This document shows, in pieces, positions 33,407-42,633 of a stretch of 64,000 nucleotides of DNA. Source of the DNA: GCA-2720975 sp964467985 (GTDB taxonomy: Bacteria > Planctomycetota > UBA1135 > GCA-002686595). Position numbers and translations under genes: made by a program. The notes below the pieces were generated by a model that was given only the letters and a program-made list of their open reading frames with translations, ran no database searches and was not told the DNA's origin. The stretch spans positions 186,001-250,000 of the forward strand of contig CAYXTP010000002.1 in assembly GCA_964467985.1 (NCBI GenBank). The letters are read 5' to 3'. Numbering within the stretch: position 1 is the first letter of the stretch; each line of letters opens with the position of its first letter.

Positions 33407-35230
33407 CTACTGGATCTCGATGGCGGCCGCGTTACCGAAGGCGCCAATTCCCGGCTGTCCGGATAGGAAACGCTGCCAGGTGAGGCAGTAGCCCAGAGTG
33501 GTGCCCGAGAGGTTGGGGTCGTTGGGGATGTTCTCGGTGTAACTCAGTTGTCCGGCAGCATCGAGGGCGCCTGCCTGCTTGCGCTGTAGGGATCCAGCCA
33601 GCATGAAGTATCCGTAGGGCGGGACGGCGACTGGGGATACATCTTGCAGGCCAGTACCGAACACCATGACGCAGCCATCGCCTGGAGTGCCCTGGCTCGT
33701 TGCCGTGTACGTCCCCCCGGGTACTAGGCTGCCCTGGATCGACACGGTTGGAAAGCGCAGAGCGTCGATCGCTGCCCGCACATTCGGGCGCGGGCCAATG
33801 GGCGGGCCGCTGGTGGTGGGGGTGCCCGTGCTCCGAAGCAGAGCTCGCAAGCGCAAAGGATCGATGGCTGATCCCGTTACCTGCGTGTGGATGCCAGCGA
33901 TTTGAACGGCGGCCCCGAGCACAATGGGAGTGGCGCTCGACGTTCCACTGAACTGGGCGGTGTAGGTGGATTGCACACCGCCGTTGTACAGGTCCCCGTA
34001 TCCCGCGCTGGTGACGTTGTTGCCCCAGCCGTGCAGGTCCAGGCGGTTGCCGTAATTTGAGAAACCGGCCGCGGTCAAGTTGGCTCCTTGCGAGGCGCCC
34101 ACAATGACCGCCCCAGAGTCTCGGACCGATCTGTCGAACTTTCCGCCGTAGCTGGGATCATCCAAATCGTGACCGCCGTTGCCCGCCGCTGCGTAAACGT
34201 GAATACCCGAAGCCGTGGCCAATTGCACGCTGGCAAAGATGGCATCGTCCCACTCGCAGGGGTGTGGACCCAGAGGCGCATCCTGGCACTGGATTTCTAG
34301 CAACAGGAAGTCGCCGGGAATCAGGGCCGCCAAGGCGTTGGTGATGGCAGCCGGAATGTTGATAGCCAATCCCTGGTGCGTGGAGAGCAGAACGTCTGCG
34401 TCGTAGACCAGACCGCGTACACCCAGATTCTGGTGCTCTCCTACAAGCTCGCCCAACACGGCAGTTCCGTGGTCCCATGGGTAAGGTGCGCAGCAAAGCC
34501 CAACGAAGTTCCCCAGTGCTTTGTGGGCGATGTCCTCGTGGTCGTCGGTCCAACCTGTCTCGACGTCCGCGATAGTGATGCCTGTGCCGAGCCCGCCGCT
34601 GTAGGTGTTGCCAAAGTCCGCATCAACCCCAGTGGGGGCCGGCCCGCGATAGCCCTGCTGATCGGAGTAGTCTCCTGCTCCGGCGACCAGGGTGACGACG
34701 GGATCACTCACGGACCCCACCGGCCAGGCTCGGCGCACCACCTCGAATGCATTGAGCCCATCGCATAATTGGCCGAGGTCGAGGTCCTGTGGCAGGTGCA
34801 GGGAATAGAACAATGTCAAGTCGTGCAGAACCTGACCCGAACTCGTTTGCGCCTGGTTGCGCCAAGCGTCGAGTGTGGCGTCGGATTGCGGAAAGAGGCG
34901 TCGACTCTGGACTCCGAGCTGATCCAGCATGACGAAAACCGCTTCGGCTTCCGGATGCGGGCTGCTGAAACGGCCAGACTGCAACCGCACACCCGATCCA
35001 TCCAGGAACTTGACCAGCGCGGTGTGTTCCGCGTGGACTGGCGAGACCTGGGTTCGAGCGGGCTTGGCCGTCAGGTTGGGCAGGCCCGCACGGGGCGCGT
35101 GCAAGTCCTGGCCATGGGCGGCTTGTCCCCATGCGCAACTGACGAGGAGCGCAACACACCAGCATCGCAGCGCACCGGCACGAGCCGGGACGATTTGGGG
35201 CAGGCTGGGCGTCGCGTGGAGTAGGCGCAC
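33407..35230 (-). CDS. Secreted subtilisin-family (S8) serine peptidase
   Basis: The catalytic triad is visible. With the GTG start at 35230 it is Asp222 (IADVETGW), His254 (WDHGTAVLGEL) and Ser431 (FSGTSSATP). The oxyanion Asn is in AAAGNGG. The chosen GTG gives a signal peptide soon after the start (ALRCWCVALLVSCAWGQAAHG). An ATG at 35401 would add 57 low-complexity residues and would share the TCATGA palindrome with the start of the divergent gene. Residues 40-200 form a propeptide-like region. The last 120 residues form a Gly-rich beta module like that ending the di-heme and sugar dehydrogenase proteins. It is convergent with the MamK-like gene. Confidence 0.9.
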   Translation of the reverse strand: MRLLHATPSLPQIVPARAGALRCWCVALLVSCAWGQAAHGQDLHAPRAGLPNLTAKPARTQVSPVHAEHTALVKFLDGSGVRLQSGRFSSPHPEAEAVFVMLDQLGVQSRRLFPQSDATLDAWRNQAQTSSGQVLHDLTLFYSLHLPQDLDLGQLCDGLNAFEVVRRAWPVGSVSDPVVTLVAGAGDYSDQQGYRGPAPTGVDADFGNTYSGGLGTGITIADVETGWTDDHEDIAHKALGNFVGLCCAPYPWDHGTAVLGELVGEHQNLGVRGLVYDADVLLSTHQGLAINIPAAITNALAALIPGDFLLLEIQCQDAPLGPHPCEWDDAIFASVQLATASGIHVYAAAGNGGHDLDDPSYGGKFDRSVRDSGAVIVGASQGANLTAAGFSNYGNRLDLHGWGNNVTSAGYGDLYNGGVQSTYTAQFSGTSSATPIVLGAAVQIAGIHTQVTGSAIDPLRLRALLRSTGTPTTSGPPIGPRPNVRAAIDALRFPTVSIQGSLVPGGTYTATSQGTPGDGCVMVFGTGLQDVSPVAVPPYGYFMLAGSLQRKQAGALDAAGQLSYTENIPNDPNLSGTTLGYCLTWQRFLSGQPGIGAFGNAAAIEIQ

Positions 35231-35399
35231 TGTGGAAGGTCCGGCCGATGTCCGATGCCGTGACGCCCCATTGTAGGCGCTAGGCGAAGATCCCCGGGTG
35301 ACAAAGACAGAACGACCTCGGATAGGAGTGACTGCCTGGGGGGACGGTTGATTCTTGCGCAGGCCTGGGCTCTGATGCACATTCTGGTGCTCGGATGTC

Positions 35400-36572
35400 A
35401 TGAGTTTTTCCCCTCCTCAGCCGCCTGGGTCCCATGCCGTTGGCCAGGAGCGGGCAAGCCGACTGGGGCGCCTCGTCATCCTGGGTGTTGTCCTGGGCGG
35501 GATCGCCGTCGTGGGCTTGCAAGCCTTCCACGACCATCCTGCGCGGACCGAGTCCCTTTATTGTCGCGGACTCTTCCCCCTGGTCCGGGCCCTCTTGGCA
35601 CCCCTCGGATTCCTCCCGTTTTCCGTCGCAGAGGTAAGTCTGTGGCTCGCTGCAGCGGCCCTAGTGTTGAAGCTTTTCAGGGTCGCCCTGGGCGCACGCA
35701 GCGTGGTCGGGCGGCCCGTGCAGTGGGGGAAAGCGGTCCGCCGCAGCTTGGCCTGGGTCGTGGCTCTTGGGGGTCTGGGGCTCTTTTGCTTCGAGGTGAC
35801 CTGGGGCTTTCATCACGCCCGCCAGCCCTTCGCGCACCACGCAGGCTGGACCGTTGAGCCGCGCTCCGTTGAGGAGCTGGCGGACCTGGTGATGGCCTTG
35901 GCGCAGGAAGCCGAAGCGGAACGCGCAGCCTGTCTGCAGGGCTTCCCCGGTCCAGACGAGCAAGCGGTGGGATTTTCCTTGGGCGGCGGATGGGACGGGG
36001 ATCCAAGCCTGCACGCCGCGTGGCTCTTGATTGGTGAGAGGTACCCGGTGCTTGCGGGGCGTGCGGTTCCCGTACGCAGGCCCCTGTCGTCGGCTCTCAT
36101 GTCGAGTATGGGAATCGCGGGCATCTATTCGCCTTTCACGGCAGAAGCGCACGTCAACGCCCAGGTGCCAGACACTCAGGTCGCATTTGTTACCGCCCAC
36201 GAAGTCGCCCACGGGCGCGGATTTGCACGCGAGGATGAGGCAAATTTCATCGCCTACTTGGTGTGCCGCGCCAGCCTGCAAGCGAGGGTTCGCTACTCCG
36301 GGTCATTGCAGGCCCTGGATTACGCACGCGCAGCTCTGGCGCGCGCAGACCTAGGCCGGGCCCGAGAATTGGAGGGCACGACTGCAGAGGGGGTGCGCTC
36401 GGACCTGTCGCGTCAGGCTCAATTTTGGCGCAGCAAGCAGACCGTCTTGTGGGGTTTGTCGGCAAGTGCGAACGACGCGTACCTCAAGAGCCAGGGGCAA
36501 ACGGCTGGGGTGGCCAGCTACGGACGCATGGTGGATCTGCTCTTGGCTCGCCGCGCCGCGCTGAGGCCATAG
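35400..36572 (+). CDS. DUF3810-family membrane protein with HExxH motif
   Basis: The protein has 390 residues. There are three hydrophobic segments in the first 145 residues (about 25-45, 75-92, 118-138), then a soluble domain. It contains TAHEVAHGRGFAREDEANFIAYL, with His267 and His271 in HExxH and a downstream Glu, as in zinc-metallopeptidase-like DUF3810 proteins. The enzymatic role of the family is unproven. The upstream intergenic space is shared with the divergent subtilase. A PVC-type heme-binding gene follows after 35 bases and is probably cotranscribed. Confidence 0.85.
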   Translation: MSFSPPQPPGSHAVGQERASRLGRLVILGVVLGGIAVVGLQAFHDHPARTESLYCRGLFPLVRALLAPLGFLPFSVAEVSLWLAAAALVLKLFRVALGARSVVGRPVQWGKAVRRSLAWVVALGGLGLFCFEVTWGFHHARQPFAHHAGWTVEPRSVEELADLVMALAQEAEAERAACLQGFPGPDEQAVGFSLGGGWDGDPSLHAAWLLIGERYPVLAGRAVPVRRPLSSALMSSMGIAGIYSPFTAEAHVNAQVPDTQVAFVTAHEVAHGRGFAREDEANFIAYLVCRASLQARVRYSGSLQALDYARAALARADLGRARELEGTTAEGVRSDLSRQAQFWRSKQTVLWGLSASANDAYLKSQGQTAGVASYGRMVDLLLARRAALRP

Positions 36573-36607
36573 CTGCAAGGGCGGTTGGCAAGGGCTAGAC
36601 TGCGCCC

Positions 36608-39600
36608 ATGAAGGCCCACTTGCTTACCGCGCTGATCTCCTCCTACCTGCTGACCGATCTGGCTTGCGGTCAGGAAGACCCTTACGTCCCGCCCGTAGCT
36701 GCCGCATCGAGTGAGGCTCGAGATACCCTTTCGGCCGTGGTCGTGCCCGAAGGCTTTGAGCTCTCGCTGTTCGCCGCTGAGCCTCTACTCGCCAACCCCG
36801 TGGCGTTCGCCATCGATCACCAGATGCGGTTTTTTGTGGCCCAGACGTTTCGGTTGAATTCCGGGGTGACCGACATGCGTTCGCACATGGATTGGCTACC
36901 GGACGAACTTGCGGCGCGTACCGTGGCCGATCGGGTCGACTACATGCGTCGTCACGAGGGCGAGAATTTTGCTCGCGATTACCTCGTCGAGCAGGAGCAG
37001 GTGGTTTGCCTGGTGGATGGGAACGGAGACGGTCAGGCCGATTCATCCGTTCTTTTCGCCGGTGGGTTTGCTGATCCTGCGGCTGGAGTGGCCGCTGGCA
37101 TTCTGCCCGTGGGCGATGACGTGTACTTCGCCTGCATTCCGGACATGTGGCGCCTATGGGATTCGGATGGAGATCGAGTTTCCGATGGACGCGAGCTGCA
37201 GCACACCGGATGGGGAGTTCACACGGCTCTTGCCGGTCACGACATGCATGGGCTTGTGCGCGGGCCAGATGGCCGTCTGTATTGGTCGATCGGGGACCGC
37301 GGCTTCCACGTGGAGCACGAGGGCAAGACCCTTGCCCACCACCAGGCGGGGGCGGTGCTGCGGTCCGAACTAGATGGGTCCGGACTGGAAATCTTCGCGA
37401 CGGGGCTGCGCAACCCGCAAGACCTCGTGTTTGACGCCTACGGCAACCTCTTCACGGGTGACAACAACTCTGATGGTGGTGATAAGGCGCGCTGGGTGTA
37501 TGTGGTTGAAGGAGGGGACAGTGGCTGGCGACAGGCCTACCAGTACATTCAGGACCCTGTGAGCCGCGGGCCGTGGAACGCCGAGTTGCTTTGGCAGCCG
37601 TTGCACGCAGGACAGCCCGCCTACATCGTGCCGCCCGTGACCAACTTTGCCGACGGGCCGTCCGGAATTGCCTACTACCCCGGAACGGGCTGGGGGCCCG
37701 AGTACAGGGGTTCCTTCTTCCTGTGCGACTTCCGTGGCGATGCAAGCTTCAGCGGCGTGCACCGGTTTCAGTTGGAACAGAGGGGCGCTGGGTTCGCGCT
37801 GGTTGGGGCAGAGAAATTCCTTTGGAACTGCCTGCCCACCGATGTGCAGATTGGCAACGACGGTGTCATGTATTACAGCGACTGGGTTCACGGGTGGGAC
37901 AAGACGGGCAAGGGCCGACTGTTTGCGGTGAACCCGGTGGGGTCGGAGCACTCCGAGGTGCGCGAGCAGGTGCAATCTCTCTTGGCTGAGGGCATGCATG
38001 GCCGGACCCCACGGGAGCTCGGCGCCCTGCTCCGTCATGGGCATCAAACCGTGCGATTGGAAGCGCAGTGGGAACTTGCCGCCAGGGCTCGTGAGTTCCC
38101 AGCGGACGGCGCCAACGACTGCTTAGAGGTGCTGATTCAAGCGGCGCAGGGACAACCGAGCGTTTCAGAAGAAGATCAAAATGGCACGGGCGAATTCGTC
38201 CGCCTGCACGGGCTTTGGGGTGCAGGTGAGGTGCTGCGTCGTGGCGGTGAATCGGCACTACAGGTGTGGGCGCAGTTGGCCTCGCTGCACCGGGACGATG
38301 ATTCCCGGGTGAGGGCGCAGTGGATGCGTGTCTTGTCGGAAGCGCCTAGGGCGCAGAGCTCGACGGCTGCCAGGCGTGCGCTCTCTGATGTAGAGCCCCG
38401 AGTGCAGTTCTTTGCCTCCCAATGCTTGGCAAATCTGGGGCGGGCCGGTCATCGAGTGGCGGATGTCGTGCCCGCGCTTTTGGATTTGATCGACTCCGTG
38501 GATCAAAAAGACCCGTGGTTGCGTCATGCGGCTACGCGGGCCTTGGCTCACCAGGCTACAGGCATTGAGCTGGAGGCTCTGGCTTCCGATCCGCGGCTTG
38601 CCGTTCGAATCGCGGCGGTCGTGGCTCTACGCCGAGTCGCAGATGCACGGGTCGTACGCTTCCTGGATGACCCTGATGCCCTGGTCTCCAACGAGGCGGT
38701 TCGCGCGATCTACGACAAGCCAATCGCTGCGGGTATGGACGCCCTGGCCGGACTTCTGCCCAAGCTCGGATCGGACGATGCGAGCCTCGCGCGTCGAGTC
38801 TTGGCCGCGGCGTGGCGAGTGCATACTCCGGACTCCGCGCAGGCGATTGGCGATTGGTCCAGAAACTGCGCGTCGGACGAATTGGGGGCCGAGGCCTTGG
38901 CGCTGCTCGTCAATTGGGACGAACCCAACTCCATCGATTCGGTCATGGGCGAATGGCGACCGGTGGATCGGCCGGGCCAGGTCCTGTCCGGCGCATGGGT
39001 CGCCAGGCTGGGGAGCCAGGCTCTCGCGCGGCAGGCCTTTGGGCCGCAGCGGTGGACGGCATGGGTCAAGTTGAGCCGCTCGGTGGACGGCGGGAAGAAT
39101 GACGTCATCAGCGCCTTGGCGCAGGGGGTTCCTGAACCGGGGGGCGCTGTGCAGCAAGCTGCTCTGCTCTGCGCTCTTGATGGTGAGCACCCAAACATGA
39201 AGTCCATTTTGCGCATGGCCGCGCAGTCACCCAACCGAGGGGTGCGCATCATTGCGTTGCGTGCCTTGGCGGCAAGCGAGCCCGAGCGTGCCCTGAAGTT
39301 GCTGGTTGCCGCTTATGAATCCGCGCAGGCCGGAGGCGATGTCAACGATGCCCGCCTCGCATTGAAGGTCATGGGGGAATCCGGGGCCGGGGGCCTGGAG
39401 GGTTACCTCTTGGAGTGGTTGGAAGGATTGTGCGCCACGAGCGGAGTGGGACCCCTGGCCTTGGAGTTGCAGCGGGCGGCTGAAAAGTTGAGTACGCCAG
39501 CGCTCGACCTTGCGCTCGACCGCCTGCGCAAGGCGCAGGCGCGCTCAGATCAAGTCTTGGCAGATTGGGTCTGGGCGCTTGAGGGCGGCGACCCGGACGC

Positions 39601-40009
39601 GGGCCGCATGGTCTTCCTGGGGAAGATCGAGACGGAGTGTCTGCGTTGTCACGCCTTCGAGGATCAGGGTGGCTCGGAGGTGGGCCCCGAATTGACTGGC
39701 GTGGGTTCCCGCTTGAGTGCCCTGGAAATCTTGCGCTCGATCAAGCGACCGGGGGAGACGATCGCGGAGGGCTTTGAGGACTGGCTCGTGCTGCTCGACG
39801 ACGGGCAGACCCTCACCGGCCGCATCGTTGCCGAGGACGATGGCTGGCTTACGCTCGAAACGCCTCAGAAGGAGATCCTGGAACTGGAGCTGTCGGAGAT
39901 CGAGGCCCGCAAGCGGGGCCCGTCTTCCATGCCGGAAGACGTGGGGGATGCCCTCACTCCTGTGGAGCTGCGTGATCTGGTGGCTTTCCTGGTGGGGAGC
40001 CGGGAATAG
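36608..40009 (+). CDS. PVC-type heme-binding CxxCH dehydrogenase-like protein with HEAT repeats
   Basis: This 1133-residue protein is of the PVC-superphylum type. A signal peptide (MKAHLLTALISSYLLTDLACG) leads into a six-bladed propeller related to PQQ-dependent dehydrogenases (VPEGFELSLFAAEPLLANPVAFAIDHQMRFFV; GPDGRLYWSIGDRG; GLRNPQDLVFD). Next come HEAT-like helical repeats (about 470-970) and a cytochrome c domain with CLRCH (Cys1011 to His1015). The C-terminal SxxPSSMP-like text is typical. Substrate is unknown. Most genomes of this phylum hold many copies and they are thought to oxidise polymers or sugars at the cell surface. A hairpin follows 24 bases after the stop. Confidence 0.93.
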   Translation: MKAHLLTALISSYLLTDLACGQEDPYVPPVAAASSEARDTLSAVVVPEGFELSLFAAEPLLANPVAFAIDHQMRFFVAQTFRLNSGVTDMRSHMDWLPDELAARTVADRVDYMRRHEGENFARDYLVEQEQVVCLVDGNGDGQADSSVLFAGGFADPAAGVAAGILPVGDDVYFACIPDMWRLWDSDGDRVSDGRELQHTGWGVHTALAGHDMHGLVRGPDGRLYWSIGDRGFHVEHEGKTLAHHQAGAVLRSELDGSGLEIFATGLRNPQDLVFDAYGNLFTGDNNSDGGDKARWVYVVEGGDSGWRQAYQYIQDPVSRGPWNAELLWQPLHAGQPAYIVPPVTNFADGPSGIAYYPGTGWGPEYRGSFFLCDFRGDASFSGVHRFQLEQRGAGFALVGAEKFLWNCLPTDVQIGNDGVMYYSDWVHGWDKTGKGRLFAVNPVGSEHSEVREQVQSLLAEGMHGRTPRELGALLRHGHQTVRLEAQWELAARAREFPADGANDCLEVLIQAAQGQPSVSEEDQNGTGEFVRLHGLWGAGEVLRRGGESALQVWAQLASLHRDDDSRVRAQWMRVLSEAPRAQSSTAARRALSDVEPRVQFFASQCLANLGRAGHRVADVVPALLDLIDSVDQKDPWLRHAATRALAHQATGIELEALASDPRLAVRIAAVVALRRVADARVVRFLDDPDALVSNEAVRAIYDKPIAAGMDALAGLLPKLGSDDASLARRVLAAAWRVHTPDSAQAIGDWSRNCASDELGAEALALLVNWDEPNSIDSVMGEWRPVDRPGQVLSGAWVARLGSQALARQAFGPQRWTAWVKLSRSVDGGKNDVISALAQGVPEPGGAVQQAALLCALDGEHPNMKSILRMAAQSPNRGVRIIALRALAASEPERALKLLVAAYESAQAGGDVNDARLALKVMGESGAGGLEGYLLEWLEGLCATSGVGPLALELQRAAEKLSTPALDLALDRLRKAQARSDQVLADWVWALEGGDPDAGRMVFLGKIETECLRCHAFEDQGGSEVGPELTGVGSRLSALEILRSIKRPGETIAEGFEDWLVLLDDGQTLTGRIVAEDDGWLTLETPQKEILELELSEIEARKRGPSSMPEDVGDALTPVELRDLVAFLVGSRE

Positions 40010-40033
40010 ACCCTGCCCATACGTGGCTGCTGG

Positions 40034-40065
40034 CCCCCCCTGGCCTTGTAGCAGGCTAGGGGGGG
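40034..40065 (+). terminator. GC-rich hairpin after the CxxCH protein gene
   Basis: A 12-bp inverted repeat with a single mismatch (arms at 40034-40045 and 40054-40065; C-run/G-run with TGGCC against GGCTA) has an 8-base loop. It follows the CxxCH stop by 24 bases and precedes the GGDEF-like gene by 50. There is no long U-run, but it is the strongest hairpin in the gap. Confidence 0.6.
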
Positions 40066-40115
40066 TACGACTCAAGTGGGCCGCTAGGAATGCCGATTCC
40101 TGGGAGTCTCCTCCC

Positions 40116-40829
40116 ATGCGCCCCTTCCAAGAACGCCCCGATTCCAACGCCACCGCGCCCCTAGGTGGCAGCATCTTCTGCCGCTCAGAGGTCGAGGGGC
40201 TCATGGCGATTGAGTTCGCCCGCTGTGAGCGAGAAGAATTACCACTCGCTTGCTTCTTGGTTCAGTTCGAAGGGCTGGAGCAACTCGAGGCGATTCACGG
40301 GCGGGAATCTGGTGATGAAGTTCGTAGGCGGGTGTCGAATCTGTTGGAGCGCAGCTCGAGGGCGGGGGATCTCCTTGGGTATCCAGAGGGTGAGTTGCTC
40401 TGCATGCTATTGCCCCATTCTGAACGCGAAGCGGCAGAGGGGATGGCTCGACGTATACGCGCGCAGGTCGGACAGTGGGACTTCTCCAACGGGGAAGTCA
40501 GCGTGCGTGTGCTCGTGCGCGTTGGAATTGCGAGCAATGTCGACGCGAGTGTGGACAGTCTCCAGAGCCTGCGGGCTGCCGCCTATGACGCGCTGCTCGC
40601 TCAATCCACACCAGGCAACCCTTTTGCCCAGGGGGCAGCAGCCGGGGCAGGTGCGGAGGTAGCCGATCGTACTGAGCCTGCGCGCGCGCGTTCTCGCCGT
40701 GGCCGGGCGAACAGGGCTCCGCAATTGAGTCCGGTGGCTCCTGACGACAAGAAGGGCGCCGTCTTGCTGTCCATCTTCGAATCCAACCTCGCACTGCAAA
40801 CAGCGCTCAGCCGCGGCCGGGCGGGCTAA
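40116..40829 (+). CDS. Degenerate GGDEF-domain protein
   Basis: The protein has 237 residues from ATG 40116. A longer frame reaching into the preceding gene was rejected because it overlaps that gene heavily. Residues 25-155 follow the GGDEF fold order: FARCEREELPLACFLVQFEGLEQLEAIHG for the first strand, then GDEVRRRVSNLLERSSRAGDLLGYPEGELLCMLLP. The active-site GG(D/E)EF loop is replaced by PEGEL, so cyclic-di-GMP synthesis is unlikely. It may bind GTP or c-di-GMP, or act as a scaffold. The C-terminal 80 residues are Ala/Arg-rich and probably disordered. No sensory domain precedes it. Confidence 0.7.
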   Translation: MRPFQERPDSNATAPLGGSIFCRSEVEGLMAIEFARCEREELPLACFLVQFEGLEQLEAIHGRESGDEVRRRVSNLLERSSRAGDLLGYPEGELLCMLLPHSEREAAEGMARRIRAQVGQWDFSNGEVSVRVLVRVGIASNVDASVDSLQSLRAAAYDALLAQSTPGNPFAQGAAAGAGAEVADRTEPARARSRRGRANRAPQLSPVAPDDKKGAVLLSIFESNLALQTALSRGRAG

Positions 40830-40868
40830 GAGCGGGGCAGGCCCTCTCTGCTAGAGCCAGAAGATCTG

Positions 40869-42443
40869 TCAGGGGCAGAAGATAATCTGCAAGCCGTCAG
40901 AGAAGTTGGATCCAGCAGGACCGCCACTTGGGTCCCGATACCAGTGCTGGAAGTAATAGGTCGTGCCGGCGAACACCTGGCCTGCGCCATTGAAGGGCGG
41001 GGCGAGGAAATCGAGCGAATTGGTGACGTTTCCAAATCCGTCGATGGCCTGCGGGGGTAGGAGTCGGAAGAGGTTGCCGCCGACGCAACGCACCCCGTCG
41101 GCTGTGGGCACGGCTGTCGGCGAATCGCCAAAGAGGAAGTAGCCGAACTGACCCGGCACACCGCCCGAGGAGGTCAGAGTCAGGCTGTTGTCGGACAGGC
41201 TAACGCTGCCCGTCAAGCCCATGACGGCGCCTGGCCCAGCTGAGTTAGGCGACGTGCTGCAGTAGTTGCTGTAGTCGCAATCGGAGGTGATACGGAAGAT
41301 CTGTCCATCGGCGTAGTCCACGATGTACAGATTGCCCACTCCATCCTCCCCGAAGGAGCTGATGTCATCGATGGCATCCGCGCCGGGGGGGTCCAGTTCG
41401 GCCGTCCGCTCCTTGAATTCCGAGACCGTGGTTCCGTCGTAACGGAAGCTCCAGATGCGGGCGGAACAGTAATCGCCGTAGAAGTACGTGCCCTGCAGGG
41501 CGCTGAGTGGGCCGCGGTAGACATGTCCGCCGGTCACCGAGCAGCCCTTGTTGTGGCCGTATTCGCGAATGGGCAGGATCAGGCTCGTGTCCGTGCAATC
41601 GCATCCGGAGAGGCCCGTGCAGGCGAGAGCTTCCATGCAGCGCCAACCGTAATTCTCACCACCGACGCTGCTCGCAGGCTGAAAGTCGATTTCCTCCCAG
41701 GCGTTTTGGCCCACGTCACCGATGTACATGTCGCCGGTAAGGCTGTCGAAGGAGAAGCGCCAAGGATTGCGCAGGCCGTAGGACCAGATCTCCTCGCGCA
41801 CGCCCGTTTGACCCACAAAGGGGTTGTCCGCGGGTACGTACGGGGGCGGGATGTCCACGTCGAGGCGTAGCATCTTGCCCAGGCGCTCGCTCAAGTCTTG
41901 GGCCCGACCTCCAGGGTCATTGGCGGATCCCCCGTCGCCGGTCCCCATGTACAACTTGCCGTCCGCACCAAAAGCGAGGCAACCGCCGTTGTGGTTCGCG
42001 AAGGGCTGGGGGATGTCCTGGATGATCGCCACCTTGGCCTTCAGAGCCACATCCGGATTGGCAGATACGGCGTACTCGTGAACGCGTGTGTTGCCCTGGC
42101 CATTGGTAAAGTTGACGAAGAAGCGCCCGTTCTGGAAGTAGTTCGGGTGAAAGGCCAAACCAAGCAGCCCACGCTCACCGCCGCTTGAGGCCTTGGCCCC
42201 CAGATCGAGGAAGGGTGTCGCGAGTGTGACCCCATTCTTGATGATCCTGATCTGCGCGCTGTTCTGTTCCACAATGAAGAGTCGTGCGGTGTCGCCGGGA
42301 GGCGCGGTCAGCAGGACCGGCCGGGAGAAACCACCGGCAACCAGTTCAGTGCGCAGCACCTGGGCCTCCACGGGGGCGCTCAGCGAGCTCGTCAGGAAGA
42401 GGCCAGCGAGGATGCAGCGGGCAGAAGAAGGGACATTCAGCAT
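40869..42443 (-). CDS. Secreted PQQ-type glucose/sorbosone dehydrogenase-like protein
   Basis: The 524-residue protein has a signal peptide (ARCILAGLFLTSSLSAPVEA). A six-bladed propeller of the soluble glucose dehydrogenase/sorbosone dehydrogenase family (GSDH) fills residues 30-380. It shows GERGLLGLAFHPNY, the FANHNGG motif with the conserved His, LYMGTGDGGSANDP, and WSYGLRNPWRFSFD. These match the PQQ and Ca2+ binding scaffold of sGDH, so aldose oxidation is plausible but not certain. The last 130 residues form the same C-terminal module seen in the di-heme protein (YCSTSPNSAGPGAVM..., GVRCVGGNLFR). It is convergent with the GGDEF-like gene. Confidence 0.88.
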   Translation of the reverse strand: MLNVPSSARCILAGLFLTSSLSAPVEAQVLRTELVAGGFSRPVLLTAPPGDTARLFIVEQNSAQIRIIKNGVTLATPFLDLGAKASSGGERGLLGLAFHPNYFQNGRFFVNFTNGQGNTRVHEYAVSANPDVALKAKVAIIQDIPQPFANHNGGCLAFGADGKLYMGTGDGGSANDPGGRAQDLSERLGKMLRLDVDIPPPYVPADNPFVGQTGVREEIWSYGLRNPWRFSFDSLTGDMYIGDVGQNAWEEIDFQPASSVGGENYGWRCMEALACTGLSGCDCTDTSLILPIREYGHNKGCSVTGGHVYRGPLSALQGTYFYGDYCSARIWSFRYDGTTVSEFKERTAELDPPGADAIDDISSFGEDGVGNLYIVDYADGQIFRITSDCDYSNYCSTSPNSAGPGAVMGLTGSVSLSDNSLTLTSSGGVPGQFGYFLFGDSPTAVPTADGVRCVGGNLFRLLPPQAIDGFGNVTNSLDFLAPPFNGAGQVFAGTTYYFQHWYRDPSGGPAGSNFSDGLQIIFCP

Positions 42444-42633
42444 GGGTAGGATCCGTTAGGGGGAGACCGGTATTCTCGCGCCCAGACACCCTTTCTGTCA
42501 CTGGAAACTTCCCAACTGTTGGCCCGTGCCCGACTCCACCAGCGAGCACCGACTCCAACATTGCCCATCCTGCGGAGTATCCCTGCCCTTGACCCGTTGT
42601 AATGGCTTTCCCGTTCTGAGAGCTTGAACCCCT

